The notes beneath the pieces are model-generated. The model did not search any database and was not told the origin of the DNA. It saw only the letters and a list, made by a program, of their open reading frames with translations. DNA of 64,000 nucleotides, taken from NCBI GenBank assembly GCA_963781265.1, contig CAWAFH010000018.1:806001-870000 (forward strand). The letters run 5' to 3'. The position numbers and the translations under genes are program-made. Below are positions 8,197-17,218 of the stretch, in pieces. Each line of letters begins with the position of its first letter. The first letter of the stretch is position 1. The stretch comes from WHSW01 sp963781265 (GTDB taxonomy: Bacteria > Actinomycetota > Thermoleophilia > Solirubrobacterales > 70-9).

Positions 8197-9988
8197 GGGC
8201 CGAGGTCGCTCCCGCGGCGTCGACGAGCTGCACGGTCGTGGTCTTGCCCGCGGTCGTGGCGTCGGTCGCGCGCAGCCCGCTCGAGTCCAGCGCGATCGTC
8301 AGCACCCGGGTCTCGGTCGCGCCGGTGTCGGCGAAGGCAAGCGTCCAGCGCGGTTCGAACTCGCGGAAGTCCGGTGAGCTGAGGCCCTGCAGCGGCGCCT
8401 TTTGGCCGCGCGCCTGGGTGCGGGTCGCCGGGCTGTCGCCACCGGCGTCGTAGATCGCGCCGCCAAACCCCGGCGCGCTGATCTGGATCGAGGTCTCGTC
8501 GCTGTCGCCGAGCTCGATCCCGGGATGTAGCTGCAGGTAGCGGGTGTAGGTGTGGGCGAGGTCGGAGCGCACGTGGTCGACGATCACCAGCGCCGTTCCG
8601 GGCCGATAGAGGAAGAGCCGCTCGTGGTCGACCCCCTGGCCCTTGAGCAGCCGGTTGCGCCCTTCGATCCCGTACCAGCCCTCGCCCTCGCCGGCGGCGG
8701 TCAACCCGGAGCCGTAGGCGAGGCTGGGGTCGGTGACCGGCGGGCTGACGCCGTCGACGACCAGTCCGGAGTGGGCGCGGTTCGAGACCACGTAGTCGCG
8801 GATCTCGCCCGGGTCCTTGTGGTAGAGGCCGGTGTCGTTGACGATTGGCACGCCGTGGTCGAAGAGCTCGAAGCTGAGCTCGTCCGCGTGCTTGTGGGTG
8901 GTGTTGTGGAAGCCGTCGGTGACCGCCAGGTAGCCGTCGTCGCCGGCGGCGTTCGGCTCGCGCACGAAGGCCAACCCCGCGCCGAAGAACGCCCGCGTCC
9001 CGTCGGCCTGGCCCTGCGCCCAGTCGGGGACCGGATCGAGGTTCGAGTCCCCGAACTGCGTCAGCTGACCGTCCGGCCGCACGAACCAGGCGGCGGCGGC
9101 GCGCATCTCGTCGCGCAGCCCCTCGAGCTCGGCGTCGGAGCCGAGGACGTTGAGCATCGAGTCCAGCGGCCGGATCGCCAGGAACTGATAGGCCGACGAA
9201 TGCTCGAGCCAGACGCCCTGGGACAGACGCCGGCGCAGCGTCTCCTCGAACCGGTCGCGCGCGAGGGCGCGCCAGCGCGGCGACTGGGCGAGCACCGGCA
9301 GGAAGCTCGTCAGCCGGGCGAGCCCGAGGTCGACGAACAGCCCATGGTTGTCGGGCGTGTAGTTGCGCTCGGCTGCCAGCTGGCGGCCGTGCTGCTCGAG
9401 CGAGTCGAGCAGCGCGCGCCGCTGGGCGGTGCTCAGCAGGCCCTCGCAGGCGGCGGCGCGGGCGACGTAGGCGACGAACGGGGTCCGGTCGCCGACCACC
9501 TTGTCCGACCACACCTCGGCGGGCGTGTCGGGGTCCTTGATCGGGTTGTGGCGGACCCAGTCGAGGGCGATCTCGGACGCCTCAGCGAGGTCATCGGCGT
9601 CGCCCGAGTGGGCGTAGCTGGACAGCAGCGGGGTGATGAAGCGCAGCTTGTGGAGGTTCTGGCGGTAGCGCTCGGCGTCGAGCGGGTCGGTGTGCCAGTC
9701 GATCGGCGCCGGCAGCTCGGTCGGCTTCGGGCCGAAGACATCGAAGGTCCGCTCGCGGGCCGCCGCGACCCGCGCCGAGCTGACCGTCGGCAGGTCGATG
9801 CTGCTCTGCGATGGGCAGGGCGCGGCCGCAAGCGCCGCGGCGCCGCGGAGGCCGAGCCAGCGATTGTCGGGGCCGGACGGCCCGGTGAGCAGGCCCGAGA
9901 CCGCCAGCACGACGAACCCCACCGCAGCCGCCGCGAGGCAGTGCAGGAGGCGGATGCCGCGCTCGGTGATCACGATGCCCCCGCTCAA
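8150..9988 (-). CDS. Heparinase II/III family polysaccharide lyase
   Basis: A 612-residue protein with an N-terminal hydrophobic segment at about residues 12-34, so exported or membrane-anchored. An alpha-toroid region follows (R-F-I-T-P-L-L-S-S-Y-A-H; R-N-Y-T-P-D-N-H-G-L-F-V-D-L-G-L), then the heparinase II/III beta-sandwich with T-T-H-K-H-A-D-E-L-S-F-E-L-F and V-N-D-T-G-L-Y. The Asn-His and later His residues match the lyase active site. It would cleave an acidic polysaccharide by beta-elimination, outside the membrane. Nearby glycosyltransferase and GDP-mannose dehydratase genes make a glycan-tailoring role possible. Confidence 0.82.
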   Translation of the reverse strand: MSGGIVITERGIRLLHCLAAAAVGFVVLAVSGLLTGPSGPDNRWLGLRGAAALAAAPCPSQSSIDLPTVSSARVAAARERTFDVFGPKPTELPAPIDWHTDPLDAERYRQNLHKLRFITPLLSSYAHSGDADDLAEASEIALDWVRHNPIKDPDTPAEVWSDKVVGDRTPFVAYVARAAACEGLLSTAQRRALLDSLEQHGRQLAAERNYTPDNHGLFVDLGLARLTSFLPVLAQSPRWRALARDRFEETLRRRLSQGVWLEHSSAYQFLAIRPLDSMLNVLGSDAELEGLRDEMRAAAAWFVRPDGQLTQFGDSNLDPVPDWAQGQADGTRAFFGAGLAFVREPNAAGDDGYLAVTDGFHNTTHKHADELSFELFDHGVPIVNDTGLYHKDPGEIRDYVVSNRAHSGLVVDGVSPPVTDPSLAYGSGLTAAGEGEGWYGIEGRNRLLKGQGVDHERLFLYRPGTALVIVDHVRSDLAHTYTRYLQLHPGIELGDSDETSIQISAPGFGGAIYDAGGDSPATRTQARGQKAPLQGLSSPDFREFEPRWTLAFADTGATETRVLTIALDSSGLRATDATTAGKTTTVQLVDAAGATSALSVARDRRRLTVAAG

Positions 9989-10032
9989 GGCCGCTAACCG
10001 TAGTCCGAGGCGCCGCTAGCATCGCCGCTCCG

Positions 10033-10686
10033 ATGGCGACTCCCGCGGCGGTGATCTTCGACAACGACGGGCTCCTGCTCGACACCGAGTCGGTGTGGAC
10101 GCGGGGCGAGGCCGACCTGTTCGAGCGGCGGGGGCGAGAGTTCACCCCCGAGCACAAGCTCGAGCTGATCGGGACCTCGGCCCAGGAGTGCGGCCGGATC
10201 CTCGCCCGCCAGCTCGACGAGCCGGGGCGCGAGCTCGCGCTGGTCGCCGAGCTCGACGAGCTCGTCTTCGAGGAGCTGGGGCTCGGGGTCGAGCCGATGC
10301 CCGGCGCGCTCGAGCTGGTCGCGGCGCTGCGCGAGCTCGAGGTCACGATCGGCTTGGTCTCGAACTCGCCGCTGCGGTTCATCTCGAGGGCGATCGAGCT
10401 GGTCGGGCTGGCGGGCGTCTTCGGCGTCGTCGTCAGCGGCCACGAGGTCGCGGCGCCGAAGCCGGCGCCGGATCCGTACCTGGTCGCGTGCGAGCGGCTC
10501 GGCGTCGACCCCGGGCCCGAGGTGATCGTGCTCGAGGACTCACCGACCGGCGTCGCATCGGGGCTCGCTGCCGGGCTCACCGTGTTCGGGGTCCCGTCGC
10601 TCGACGGGGTCTCGCTCGACGGCGCGCACGAGATCCACGGCTCGCTCACCGAGCCGGAGCTGCTCGCCCGGCTCGGGGTCCGCTAG
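10033..10686 (+). CDS. HAD superfamily hydrolase, beta-phosphoglucomutase-like
   Basis: A 217-residue HAD phosphatase/phosphomutase with a helical cap. Motif I is F-D-N-D-G-L-L-L-D-T-E with nucleophile D10 and acid/base D12; motif II is L-V-S-N-S-P; the lysine is in A-A-P-K-P-A-P-D; motif IV is V-L-E-D-S-P-T-G. The pattern fits the PGMB/2-deoxyglucose-6-phosphatase subgroup. TAGCAT lies 10 nt before the ATG. Substrate unknown. Confidence 0.88.
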   Translation: MATPAAVIFDNDGLLLDTESVWTRGEADLFERRGREFTPEHKLELIGTSAQECGRILARQLDEPGRELALVAELDELVFEELGLGVEPMPGALELVAALRELEVTIGLVSNSPLRFISRAIELVGLAGVFGVVVSGHEVAAPKPAPDPYLVACERLGVDPGPEVIVLEDSPTGVASGLAAGLTVFGVPSLDGVSLDGAHEIHGSLTEPELLARLGVR

Positions 10687-10696
10687 CCCGGAGCGC

Positions 10697-11263
10697 TCAG
10701 TGGGCTTCGTCGGCCGCGTGGGCCGGCGGGCGCGATTCCTCGGCCAGCGAGGTCAGCTCGAGCACCCCGCGCGACGCGTCCTCGAGGACATCGGTGGCCT
10801 CGTCGGCCGAGCGCGCATAGAGCTCGACGAGCAGGTGGACGATGATCCGCTCCTCGTCGTGCTTGTGGAAGCGGACGTGGGTGAAGAACTCGCGCGTCCC
10901 GGGGTCGCCGAAGGCCGCGTAGGTGAGGCTGTCGGCCGCCTCGGGGCCGGAGCAGGTCTCGACCGAGTCCTGGTCGACGGTGACCGTGCACGAGGCGACC
11001 CACGGGGTCCCGGCGACCATCCGCTCCCAGCGCTCACCGATCGGGACGACGTGGCCCTCCTCGATCGAGAGGTGGGGCTGGTCGTGCATGCAGTCGAGGC
11101 ACTGGACGACCGCCTCCTGGACCTCCTCGACTCGCTCCGCGGTCTCGCCGGAATCGGGATCGACGCGGATGATCGCGTCGTAGTGGACCTGGGCCTCGAG
11201 TCGGGTCGACCAGCAGCGGTAGCAGCGAAGCCAGGCGCTGCGGTCGCCGTTGAGCTCGTTCAT
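10697..11263 (-). CDS. Hypothetical protein with paired CxxC motifs
   Basis: I do not recognise this 188-residue soluble protein. R-C-Y-R-C-W-S-T-R near the N-terminus and V-V-Q-C-L-D-C-M-H-D about 36 residues later could form a four-cysteine zinc site. The C-terminal half has F-T-H-V-R-F-H-K-H-D-E-E-R and an acidic tail. The ATG is preceded at 7 nt by TACGCT, supporting this start over the GTG one codon upstream. It lies downstream of an acetyltransferase on the same strand, with 28 nt between. Confidence 0.6.
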   Translation of the reverse strand: MNELNGDRSAWLRCYRCWSTRLEAQVHYDAIIRVDPDSGETAERVEEVQEAVVQCLDCMHDQPHLSIEEGHVVPIGERWERMVAGTPWVASCTVTVDQDSVETCSGPEAADSLTYAAFGDPGTREFFTHVRFHKHDEERIIVHLLVELYARSADEATDVLEDASRGVLELTSLAEESRPPAHAADEAH

Positions 11264-11291
11264 CACGCTCAGCGTAGCGCCGCGGGTTTCG

Positions 11292-11879
11292 CTAAGCGCG
11301 CTCTGCAGGCTCGCTGGCGCTCGGCGCCCCGCCGTCGGCCACTCGCGAGTACATGAGCATGTCGCGCCGCTGCCCGGCGACGACCATGAACGACCGCAAC
11401 AGGCCTTCGCGCGTGAAGCCGGCGTCCTCGGCGACTCGCAGCGACGGACCGTTGCTCGGCTCGATCCACAGCTCGATCCTCTGCACCCCGAGCTCGGCGA
11501 ACGCGTAGTCGCCCACCAGCGTGAGCGCCCGGCGCCCGGCGCCCCGCCCCCGGGCCACACCGGCGACCCAGTAGCCGGCCGAGCAGCGCCGGTGGACGGG
11601 GTCGATGTTGTGCAGGCCGACCGCTCCGATCAGCCGTCCGCTCTCCGCGTCTGCGATCACGGTCGCGAGATCGGTCCCGGTCTCGAGGCCGGAGCGCGAG
11701 ACGCGCAGCCAGTGGCGCGCGTCCGACTCGCCGTAGGGATCGGGCACCGTCGTGTAGCGCAGCACGTCTGGGTCGCGCACCGCCTCGACCACGGCGGGAA
11801 CGTCGGCGTCGGCCATCAGCCTCACCGTGACGACCCCGTCGCTCAGCCCGACCGCCGGGAACTCGATCGGGCGGCTCAT
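11292..11879 (-). CDS. GNAT family N-acetyltransferase (RimJ/RimL type)
   Basis: A 195-residue GNAT protein. The fold starts V-T-V-R-L-M-A-D-A-D-V-P-A, the acetyl-CoA loop is G-V-A-R-G-R-G-A-G-R-R-A-L, and the family-typical I-E-P-S-N-G-P-S-L-R-V-A-E-D-A-G-F-T-R-E-G at the end matches RimJ/RimL-like enzymes that acetylate N-termini or small amines. The ATG overlaps the glycosyltransferase stop by 4 nt, so the two are co-translated. Confidence 0.85.
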   Translation of the reverse strand: MSRPIEFPAVGLSDGVVTVRLMADADVPAVVEAVRDPDVLRYTTVPDPYGESDARHWLRVSRSGLETGTDLATVIADAESGRLIGAVGLHNIDPVHRRCSAGYWVAGVARGRGAGRRALTLVGDYAFAELGVQRIELWIEPSNGPSLRVAEDAGFTREGLLRSFMVVAGQRRDMLMYSRVADGGAPSASEPAERA

Positions 11880-13522
11880 GCCGGGCCCGTCGATGGCTCC
11901 AGCCGCTCGCCGGCGCCGGCGACGAGCCGCTCGAGCTCGGCGCGCAGCGCGGTCGCGTAGCCGCGCGAGTCGTGGGCGGCGGTGACCGTGCGCCGGCCGC
12001 CATCGCCGAGCCCCTCGAGCTCGGCGCGGTCGGCCTCGAGGACCCGCCGCAGCGCGGCGGTCAGCGATCCGAGCGAGCGGGGCTCGCAGAGGACCCCGTT
12101 CGACTCGCCCACCACGTCGGCGACGCCGAAGGCGTCAGCGGCGAGCACCGGAAGCCCGAACGCCATCGCCTCGAGGATCGAGCGCGGCAGCGACTCGAGG
12201 TCGGACGGCAGCGCGAAGCAGTCGGAGACGGCGTACCAGCTCGCGGTCTCGGCGGTCAGATCGACGACCCGGACCCGCTCCCCGACACCGCCCATGCGCC
12301 CGATCGCCTCACGCAGCGCGCGCGAGTAGTCGCCGTCGCGGTCGCCGACCAGGACGAGGCGCGCGTCGGGGAACTCGCCGGCGAGCCGGGCGAAGGCCAG
12401 CGCCAGGCTCGCCTGAGACTTGCGGGGCTCGATCGTGCCGAGGCAGGTCACGATCCGGTCGCGGGGCCCGAAGCCACGCTCGGCGCGCAGCCGCTCGGGA
12501 TCGAGCGAGGCGCGCTCGCGGGCCACCTGATCGAGGTCGATCCCGTAGTCGACCTTGCGCGTCGCGCCCGGCGCCGCGTACGCCAGGTAGAGCTCGCGCG
12601 TCGCCTCGGCTTCGAACACGAGCCGGTCCGCGAGCCCGAGCGAGGCGATGAACCGCGAGCGGACGTGGTCGTCAAACGGCGGCCACGCCATCCGCGGGTA
12701 GTGCTCGACCGGGACGCTCTCGTGGATCGTCCACAGCGACGGGATCCCGAGCCGGTCGGCGAGGTCGACGCCGGGGAAGGTGCGGGTGGTGTTGACCAGA
12801 GCGACGTTCGGCCGAAAGCCGTTGGCGAGGCCGATCAGCTCACGCATCCGCGACTCGTACACCGAGCCGACCCGCGGCTCCTGACCGATCACGTGGACCT
12901 GGACCCCCCAGCGCTCGAGCTCCTCGCGGAGCACGCCGTCGCTCTGGGCGAGCACGGTGCACTCGATCGACCGGTCGGCGAGCAGCAGGCGCAGCAGCTC
13001 GTGCAGGTAGAGCTGCGCGCCGCCGAGGTCGAGCTGATGGGTGACCGCGAGGACCCGCAGCGGCGGCGCGGGCGGCGCCGGGGCCGCGTCGGCGGACGCG
13101 CGGGCGCGCAGCGTCTCGAGCCACTCGGGGTCCTCACGCGGCATCGGCGGCGCCGGCTCGATGACCATCGAGCGGGTGCCGAGGGGCGCGGCGCCGGCGC
13201 CGGCGTACGCGGTCGCCGTGACCGCCACCGAGCGGCCCGGCTCGAACCCGATCAGGTCGACGGGGGCCTCCCATCCGGCGATCGGCGCGCTCGCCAGCGG
13301 CCAGCCGACGTCGGGCCGCGGGATGCAGAACAGGCGGGCGCGCGTGTTGCGCTCGCCGTCGATCGAGACCTCGACCCGGTCGAGGCCGCGCTCGGCGAGC
13401 CCCCAGCCGTGGATTCCGGCGAGCGGCTGCTCGAGCTTCCAGGTCTGCAGCTCGTCGAGCGTCGCCGCGGGAGGTCGGCGTCGCAGCCGCGACAGCCGGC
13501 GCCTCGACCCGCCCCCGGACAC
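11876..13522 (-). CDS. GT4-type glycosyltransferase with N-terminal extension
   Basis: A 548-residue protein. The first 150 residues form an unassigned beta-rich region with a proline linker. The GT-B fold then begins with V-L-A-V-T-H-Q-L-D-L-G-G-A-Q-L-Y-L-H-E-L-L, and the nucleotide-sugar half has L-G-T-I-E-P-R-K-S-Q, L-V-L-V-G-D-R-D-G-D and P-S-D-L-E-S-L-P-R-S-I-L-E-A-M-A-F-G, where the E-x7-E pattern is the GT4 hallmark. It would add a sugar to a surface glycan or glycolipid at the cytoplasmic face. It starts 4 nt after the mutase stop. Confidence 0.85.
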   Translation of the reverse strand: MSGGGSRRRLSRLRRRPPAATLDELQTWKLEQPLAGIHGWGLAERGLDRVEVSIDGERNTRARLFCIPRPDVGWPLASAPIAGWEAPVDLIGFEPGRSVAVTATAYAGAGAAPLGTRSMVIEPAPPMPREDPEWLETLRARASADAAPAPPAPPLRVLAVTHQLDLGGAQLYLHELLRLLLADRSIECTVLAQSDGVLREELERWGVQVHVIGQEPRVGSVYESRMRELIGLANGFRPNVALVNTTRTFPGVDLADRLGIPSLWTIHESVPVEHYPRMAWPPFDDHVRSRFIASLGLADRLVFEAEATRELYLAYAAPGATRKVDYGIDLDQVARERASLDPERLRAERGFGPRDRIVTCLGTIEPRKSQASLALAFARLAGEFPDARLVLVGDRDGDYSRALREAIGRMGGVGERVRVVDLTAETASWYAVSDCFALPSDLESLPRSILEAMAFGLPVLAADAFGVADVVGESNGVLCEPRSLGSLTAALRRVLEADRAELEGLGDGGRRTVTAAHDSRGYATALRAELERLVAGAGERLEPSTGPA

Positions 13523-13526
13523 CGGC

Positions 13527-15521
13527 TCAGGCGGGAGCGGGGGAGCCGGCGCGCTCGCCGACCAGGTCGACGATCTCGCCCATGATCCGGTTGACGTCGA
13601 AGTCCTTCGGCGTGTAGACGCCGGCGACGCCGAGCTCGCGCAGCTTCTCGGCGTCGGCCGCCGGGATGATCCCGCCGATCACGACCGGGACGTCGACCTC
13701 GCGCTCGCGCAGCAGGCGGACGGTCTCGGGGATCAGCTCGAGGTGCGAGCCGGAGAGGATCGAGAGGCCGACCACGTCGACGTCCTCCTCGAGCGCGGAG
13801 GCGGCGATCTGCTCGGGGGTGAGGCGGATCCCCTGGTAGATGACCTCCATGCCGACGTCGCGGGCGCGCACCGCGATCTGCTCGGCGCCGTTGGAGTGGC
13901 CGTCGAGACCGGGCTTGCCGACCAGGATCCGCGGCCGGTGGCCGATCCGCTCGGCGAGCTCGTCGACGCGACCGCGAATCTCGGCGAGGAGCTCCTCGTT
14001 GCCGCCGGCGGCGGCGCCCGAGACCCCGGTCGGCGCGCGGTAGTCGCCGAACACGTCGCGCAGCGTCTGCGCCCACTCGCCGGTGGTCGCGCCCGCCTTC
14101 GCGGCGGCGATCGTCGCCGGCATGATGTTGGCGCTCTCGTCGCGGGCTGCGGCCGCGAGGTCGGCGAGGGCTCGCTGGATCGCCTCGTCGTCGCGCTCGG
14201 CCTTCCACTCCTCGAGCGCCTCGCGGCGCTCACGCTCGACCTCGGGGTCGGGAGTGAGGATGCCGCCGTCGGCGCCCGCGGTCAGCGGCGAATCCTCGCC
14301 CTCGACGAAGCAGTTCTGGCCGACGACCTTGATCTCCTCGCGCTCGATCCGGGCGATCCGCTCGCGGTGCGACTCGACCAGGCGGGCCTTCATGTAGGCG
14401 ACCGCCTCGACCGCGCCGCCCTGCTCGGCGACGACGCCCATCTCCTCGCGGGCGCCATCGGCGAGCTCGGCGACCAGGCCGTCCATCACCTTCGAGCCCT
14501 CGAAGATGTCGGGGTACTCGAGCAGGTCGGTCTCGAACGCGAGCACCTGCTGGATCCGCAGGCTCCACTGCTGGTCCCAGGGCCGGGGCAGACCGAGCGC
14601 CTCGTTCCACGCCGGGAGCTGGATGGCGCGGGCCCGGGCGTTGCGCCCCAGCGTCACCGCAAGCGCTTCGAGCACGATCCGCTGGACGTTGTTCTCGGGC
14701 TGCGCCTCGGTCAGGCCCAGGCTGTTGACCTGGACCCCGTAGCGCATCCGCAGCAGCTTCGGCTCGGTGACGCCGTAGCGCTCGCGGCCGATCTGCTCCC
14801 ACAGCTCCGACATCGCGCGCAGCTTCGCGTGCTCCTCGACGAAGCGCACGCCCGCGTTGACGAAGAACGAGATCCGCCCGAACACCTTCGGGAAGTCGGC
14901 CTCGGCGACCTGGCCGCGCGCCTTGACCTCGTCGAGCACCGCGATCGCGGTGCACATCGCGTACGCGATCTCCTGGACCGGGGTAGCCCCGGCCTCCTGG
15001 AGGTGGTAGCTGCACACGTTGGTCGGGTTCCAGCTCGGGATCTCGTTGACGCTGAAGGCGACCGTGTCGGCGATCAGCCGCATCGAGGGGCCCGGGGGAA
15101 AGGCGTAGGTCCCGCGCGACAGGTACTCCTTGATGATGTCGTTCTGAGTCGTGCCCTTGAGCGCGTGGCGGTCGACCCCGTTCTCGTCGGCGACCGTGAC
15201 GTAGAGGCCGAGGAGCCACGCCGCGGTCGCGTTGATCGTCATCGACGTGTTCATCTCGTCGAGCGGGATTCCGTCGAGCAGCGTGTGCATGTCGCCCTTG
15301 TGGGCGACCGAGACGCCGACCTTGCCGACCTCGCCGCGGGCGAGGACGTGGTCGGGGTCGTAGCCGGTCTGGGTCGGCAGGTCGAAGGCGATCGAGAGCC
15401 CCGTCTGGCCCTTGGCCAGGTTGCGGCGATAGAGCTCGTTCGAGCGCCGGGCGTCCGAGTGCCCCGCGTACGTGCGCATCACCCAGGGGCGGTCCGGCTC
15501 TGAGAGGCGGTGTTCGCTCAT
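13527..15521 (-). CDS. meaA: Adenosylcobalamin-dependent acyl-CoA mutase, MeaA/ethylmalonyl-CoA mutase type
   Basis: A 664-residue single-chain mutase carrying both the substrate barrel and the B12 domain. The barrel shows R-P-W-V-M-R-T-Y-A-G-H-S, F-D-L-P-T-Q-T-G-Y-D-P-D-H and N-T-S-M-T-I-N-A-T-A; the C-terminal domain has L-D-G-H-S-N-G-A-E-Q with the cobalt-ligand His at 542, then G-L-S-I-L-S-G-S-H and G-G-I-I-P. The length and the fused B12 domain match MeaA/ethylmalonyl-CoA mutase better than two-subunit methylmalonyl-CoA mutase, but substrate cannot be proved by eye; methylmalonyl-CoA or another short branched acyl-CoA is possible. It leads the run of - strand genes that continues with the glycosyltransferase. 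Confidence 0.85.
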   Translation of the reverse strand: MSEHRLSEPDRPWVMRTYAGHSDARRSNELYRRNLAKGQTGLSIAFDLPTQTGYDPDHVLARGEVGKVGVSVAHKGDMHTLLDGIPLDEMNTSMTINATAAWLLGLYVTVADENGVDRHALKGTTQNDIIKEYLSRGTYAFPPGPSMRLIADTVAFSVNEIPSWNPTNVCSYHLQEAGATPVQEIAYAMCTAIAVLDEVKARGQVAEADFPKVFGRISFFVNAGVRFVEEHAKLRAMSELWEQIGRERYGVTEPKLLRMRYGVQVNSLGLTEAQPENNVQRIVLEALAVTLGRNARARAIQLPAWNEALGLPRPWDQQWSLRIQQVLAFETDLLEYPDIFEGSKVMDGLVAELADGAREEMGVVAEQGGAVEAVAYMKARLVESHRERIARIEREEIKVVGQNCFVEGEDSPLTAGADGGILTPDPEVERERREALEEWKAERDDEAIQRALADLAAAARDESANIMPATIAAAKAGATTGEWAQTLRDVFGDYRAPTGVSGAAAGGNEELLAEIRGRVDELAERIGHRPRILVGKPGLDGHSNGAEQIAVRARDVGMEVIYQGIRLTPEQIAASALEEDVDVVGLSILSGSHLELIPETVRLLREREVDVPVVIGGIIPAADAEKLRELGVAGVYTPKDFDVNRIMGEIVDLVGERAGSPAPA

Positions 15522-15573
15522 GCGCCCATTCTCCCAGGTACAAGCGCGGCGGGTACGGGTAGCGTCCGCGCAG

Positions 15574-16407
15574 GTGGTCCGCACGATCGACACCATGCAT
15601 CTGGGCCGCGACCGGGTGATCGCCGCGCACGCGGTCGGCGAGCTGATCGTCGATCCCGGCCCCGAGTCGGCGCTCGGCAACTGGATCGACTCCCTGGAGG
15701 ACGAGCCGCGAGGCCTGCTGCTCACCCATGTCCACCTCGATCATGCGGGCGCAACCGGCGCGCTGGTGCGCCGCTTCCCGCACCTGCGCGTGTACGTCAG
15801 CGAGGTCGGAGCCCCGCACCTCGTTGACCCGTCGCGGCTCCTGCGCAGCGCCGGGCGGCTGTACGGCGAGGACAACATGCAGCGCCTTTGGGGGGAGGTT
15901 GTGCCGGTGCCGGAGGCAAACGTGACCCCGCTCGCCGGCGGCGAGGAGGTCGAGGGCTTTCGCGCCGAGCACGTCCCCGGCCATGCCAGCCACCACCTCG
16001 CCTGGCTCGACCTCGAGCGCGGCGACGCCTACGTCGGGGACATGGCCGGGGTCAGGATCCCCCCGAGCGAGGTCACCCTGGCGCCGACCCCGCCGCCCGA
16101 GGTCGACGTCGAGGCATGGCTGGAGTCCGCCGACCGGATCGAGGCGATGCGTCCCGAGCGCCTGCGGATGACGCACTTCGGCGAGGTGGCCGAGGTCGGC
16201 GAGCAGCTCGACCGGGTCCGCGAGGCGCTGCTGCGCGAGCTCCAGCTCGCCCGCGACGGCCGCGAGGCCTTTCTGAGCGCGTTCGAGGCCGAGATCCACG
16301 ATCACGCCGACCCGCGGACCGCCGCCGCGATGGTCCAGGCGACGCCGCCCGAACAGCAGTGGCTCGGCCTGGAGCGCTATCTGCGCAAGCGCGCCGAGGC
16401 CGCATAG
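15574..16407 (+). CDS. MBL-fold metallo-hydrolase
   Basis: A 277-residue metallo-beta-lactamase-fold enzyme. The metal motif is T-H-V-H-L-D-H-A-G (H52, H54, D56, H57), followed by V-P-G-H-A-S-H-H-L, V-G-D-M-A-G with the bridging Asp, and M-T-H-F-G-E supplying the last His; a helical C-terminal region follows. I placed the start at the GTG beginning V-R-T-I-D-T-M-H-L-G, because this first strand is normal for the family and TAGCGT lies 8 nt upstream; an ATG 21 nt later is the alternative. It is divergent from the mutase, 52 nt apart. Probably a hydrolase of a thioester or phosphodiester; substrate unknown. Confidence 0.85.
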   Translation: MVRTIDTMHLGRDRVIAAHAVGELIVDPGPESALGNWIDSLEDEPRGLLLTHVHLDHAGATGALVRRFPHLRVYVSEVGAPHLVDPSRLLRSAGRLYGEDNMQRLWGEVVPVPEANVTPLAGGEEVEGFRAEHVPGHASHHLAWLDLERGDAYVGDMAGVRIPPSEVTLAPTPPPEVDVEAWLESADRIEAMRPERLRMTHFGEVAEVGEQLDRVREALLRELQLARDGREAFLSAFEAEIHDHADPRTAAAMVQATPPEQQWLGLERYLRKRAEAA

Positions 16408-16491
16408 GCACCCGATGAAATTCCCCGCCCGCACCTTCCGGTCCGCGGGGGTGTTGAGGGTTGATCAGCGGCTACGCTTCGCCCGGACGAC

Positions 16492-17196
16492 GTGAGAACC
16501 CACCGTGACAAGCCAAGTTTCCGCCGCCGCGGCGCGCTCGCGGCGGTCGTCGCGTGCCTCCTGGGAGTCGGCGCCGCGACCGCGATCGCCGAGGTCACGG
16601 TCTACAACAACGACATGTCGAGCCAGGGCGACTTCCGCGAGATCCTGCGATCGGGCGGCGGCAAGCGGTGCGACAAGAAGTACCGCGAGAAGAGCAAGGT
16701 GATGCTCGCGTCGGTGAAGAAGAGCCCGACCACGTGCTCGTTCCGCCCCCCGGTTCAGGGCGACGACGAGCTCGCGAACCAGGGCGTCTCGATCGACGGC
16801 AAGATCCTCAAGTCGACCCCGAAGTCGGTTCGCGGCGGCGCCTTCATCGAGGCGACCGTGAGGGCCGGCGGCAACGGCACCGGCTACTCGTTCCGGATCT
16901 TCCCGCAGAAGCAGAAGTACGAGCTGACCCGCGGTCCGGCCGGCGGCGGCTTTCCCTCGAAGGGCAAGAGCGACGCGATCAAGAAGGTGAACGAGCGCAA
17001 CCGGATCGAGGTCATCGCCACGGGTGCCGAGGTCCGCGCCCTCGTGAACGGCAAGGAGGTCGCCAAGATCAGCGACTCCAACCCCGGTCAGGTCCAGGGC
17101 CGCAAGGTGCGCTTCGCGCTCGGCAGCCGCGCCAACAAGGACAAGAAGGTGGTCGCCACCTTCAAGCGCGTCGCGGTCTCGGTCCCGGACCCCTAG
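16492..17196 (+). CDS. Secreted hypothetical protein
   Basis: A 234-residue exported protein. It starts M-R-T-H-R-D-K-P-S-F-R-R-R-G, followed by a hydrophobic core ending in a likely signal-peptidase site near A-T-A-I-A-E (about residue 33). The mature part contains two Cys (after G-G-K-R and T-T), and G-N-G-T-G-Y-S-F-R-I-F-P followed by N-R-I-E-V-I-A-T-G-A-E-V-R-A-L-V-N-G-K-E-V, the layout of a jelly-roll (concanavalin-like) domain as in DUF1080-like proteins. The body is Lys-rich for this genome. Function unknown. Confidence 0.65.
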   Translation: MRTHRDKPSFRRRGALAAVVACLLGVGAATAIAEVTVYNNDMSSQGDFREILRSGGGKRCDKKYREKSKVMLASVKKSPTTCSFRPPVQGDDELANQGVSIDGKILKSTPKSVRGGAFIEATVRAGGNGTGYSFRIFPQKQKYELTRGPAGGGFPSKGKSDAIKKVNERNRIEVIATGAEVRALVNGKEVAKISDSNPGQVQGRKVRFALGSRANKDKKVVATFKRVAVSVPDP

Positions 17197-17218
17197 GCCG
17201 GCACCAAGGGGAAGCGCG

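Noticed and set aside
13041..15503. 820-residue open frame on the plus strand
   Set aside because: Antisense to the glycosyltransferase and the B12-dependent mutase, both of which have clear motifs.
15522..15573. Cobalamin riboswitch before the B12-dependent mutase
   Set aside because: Only 52 nt separate the mutase from the divergent gene, too short, and no B12-box is visible.
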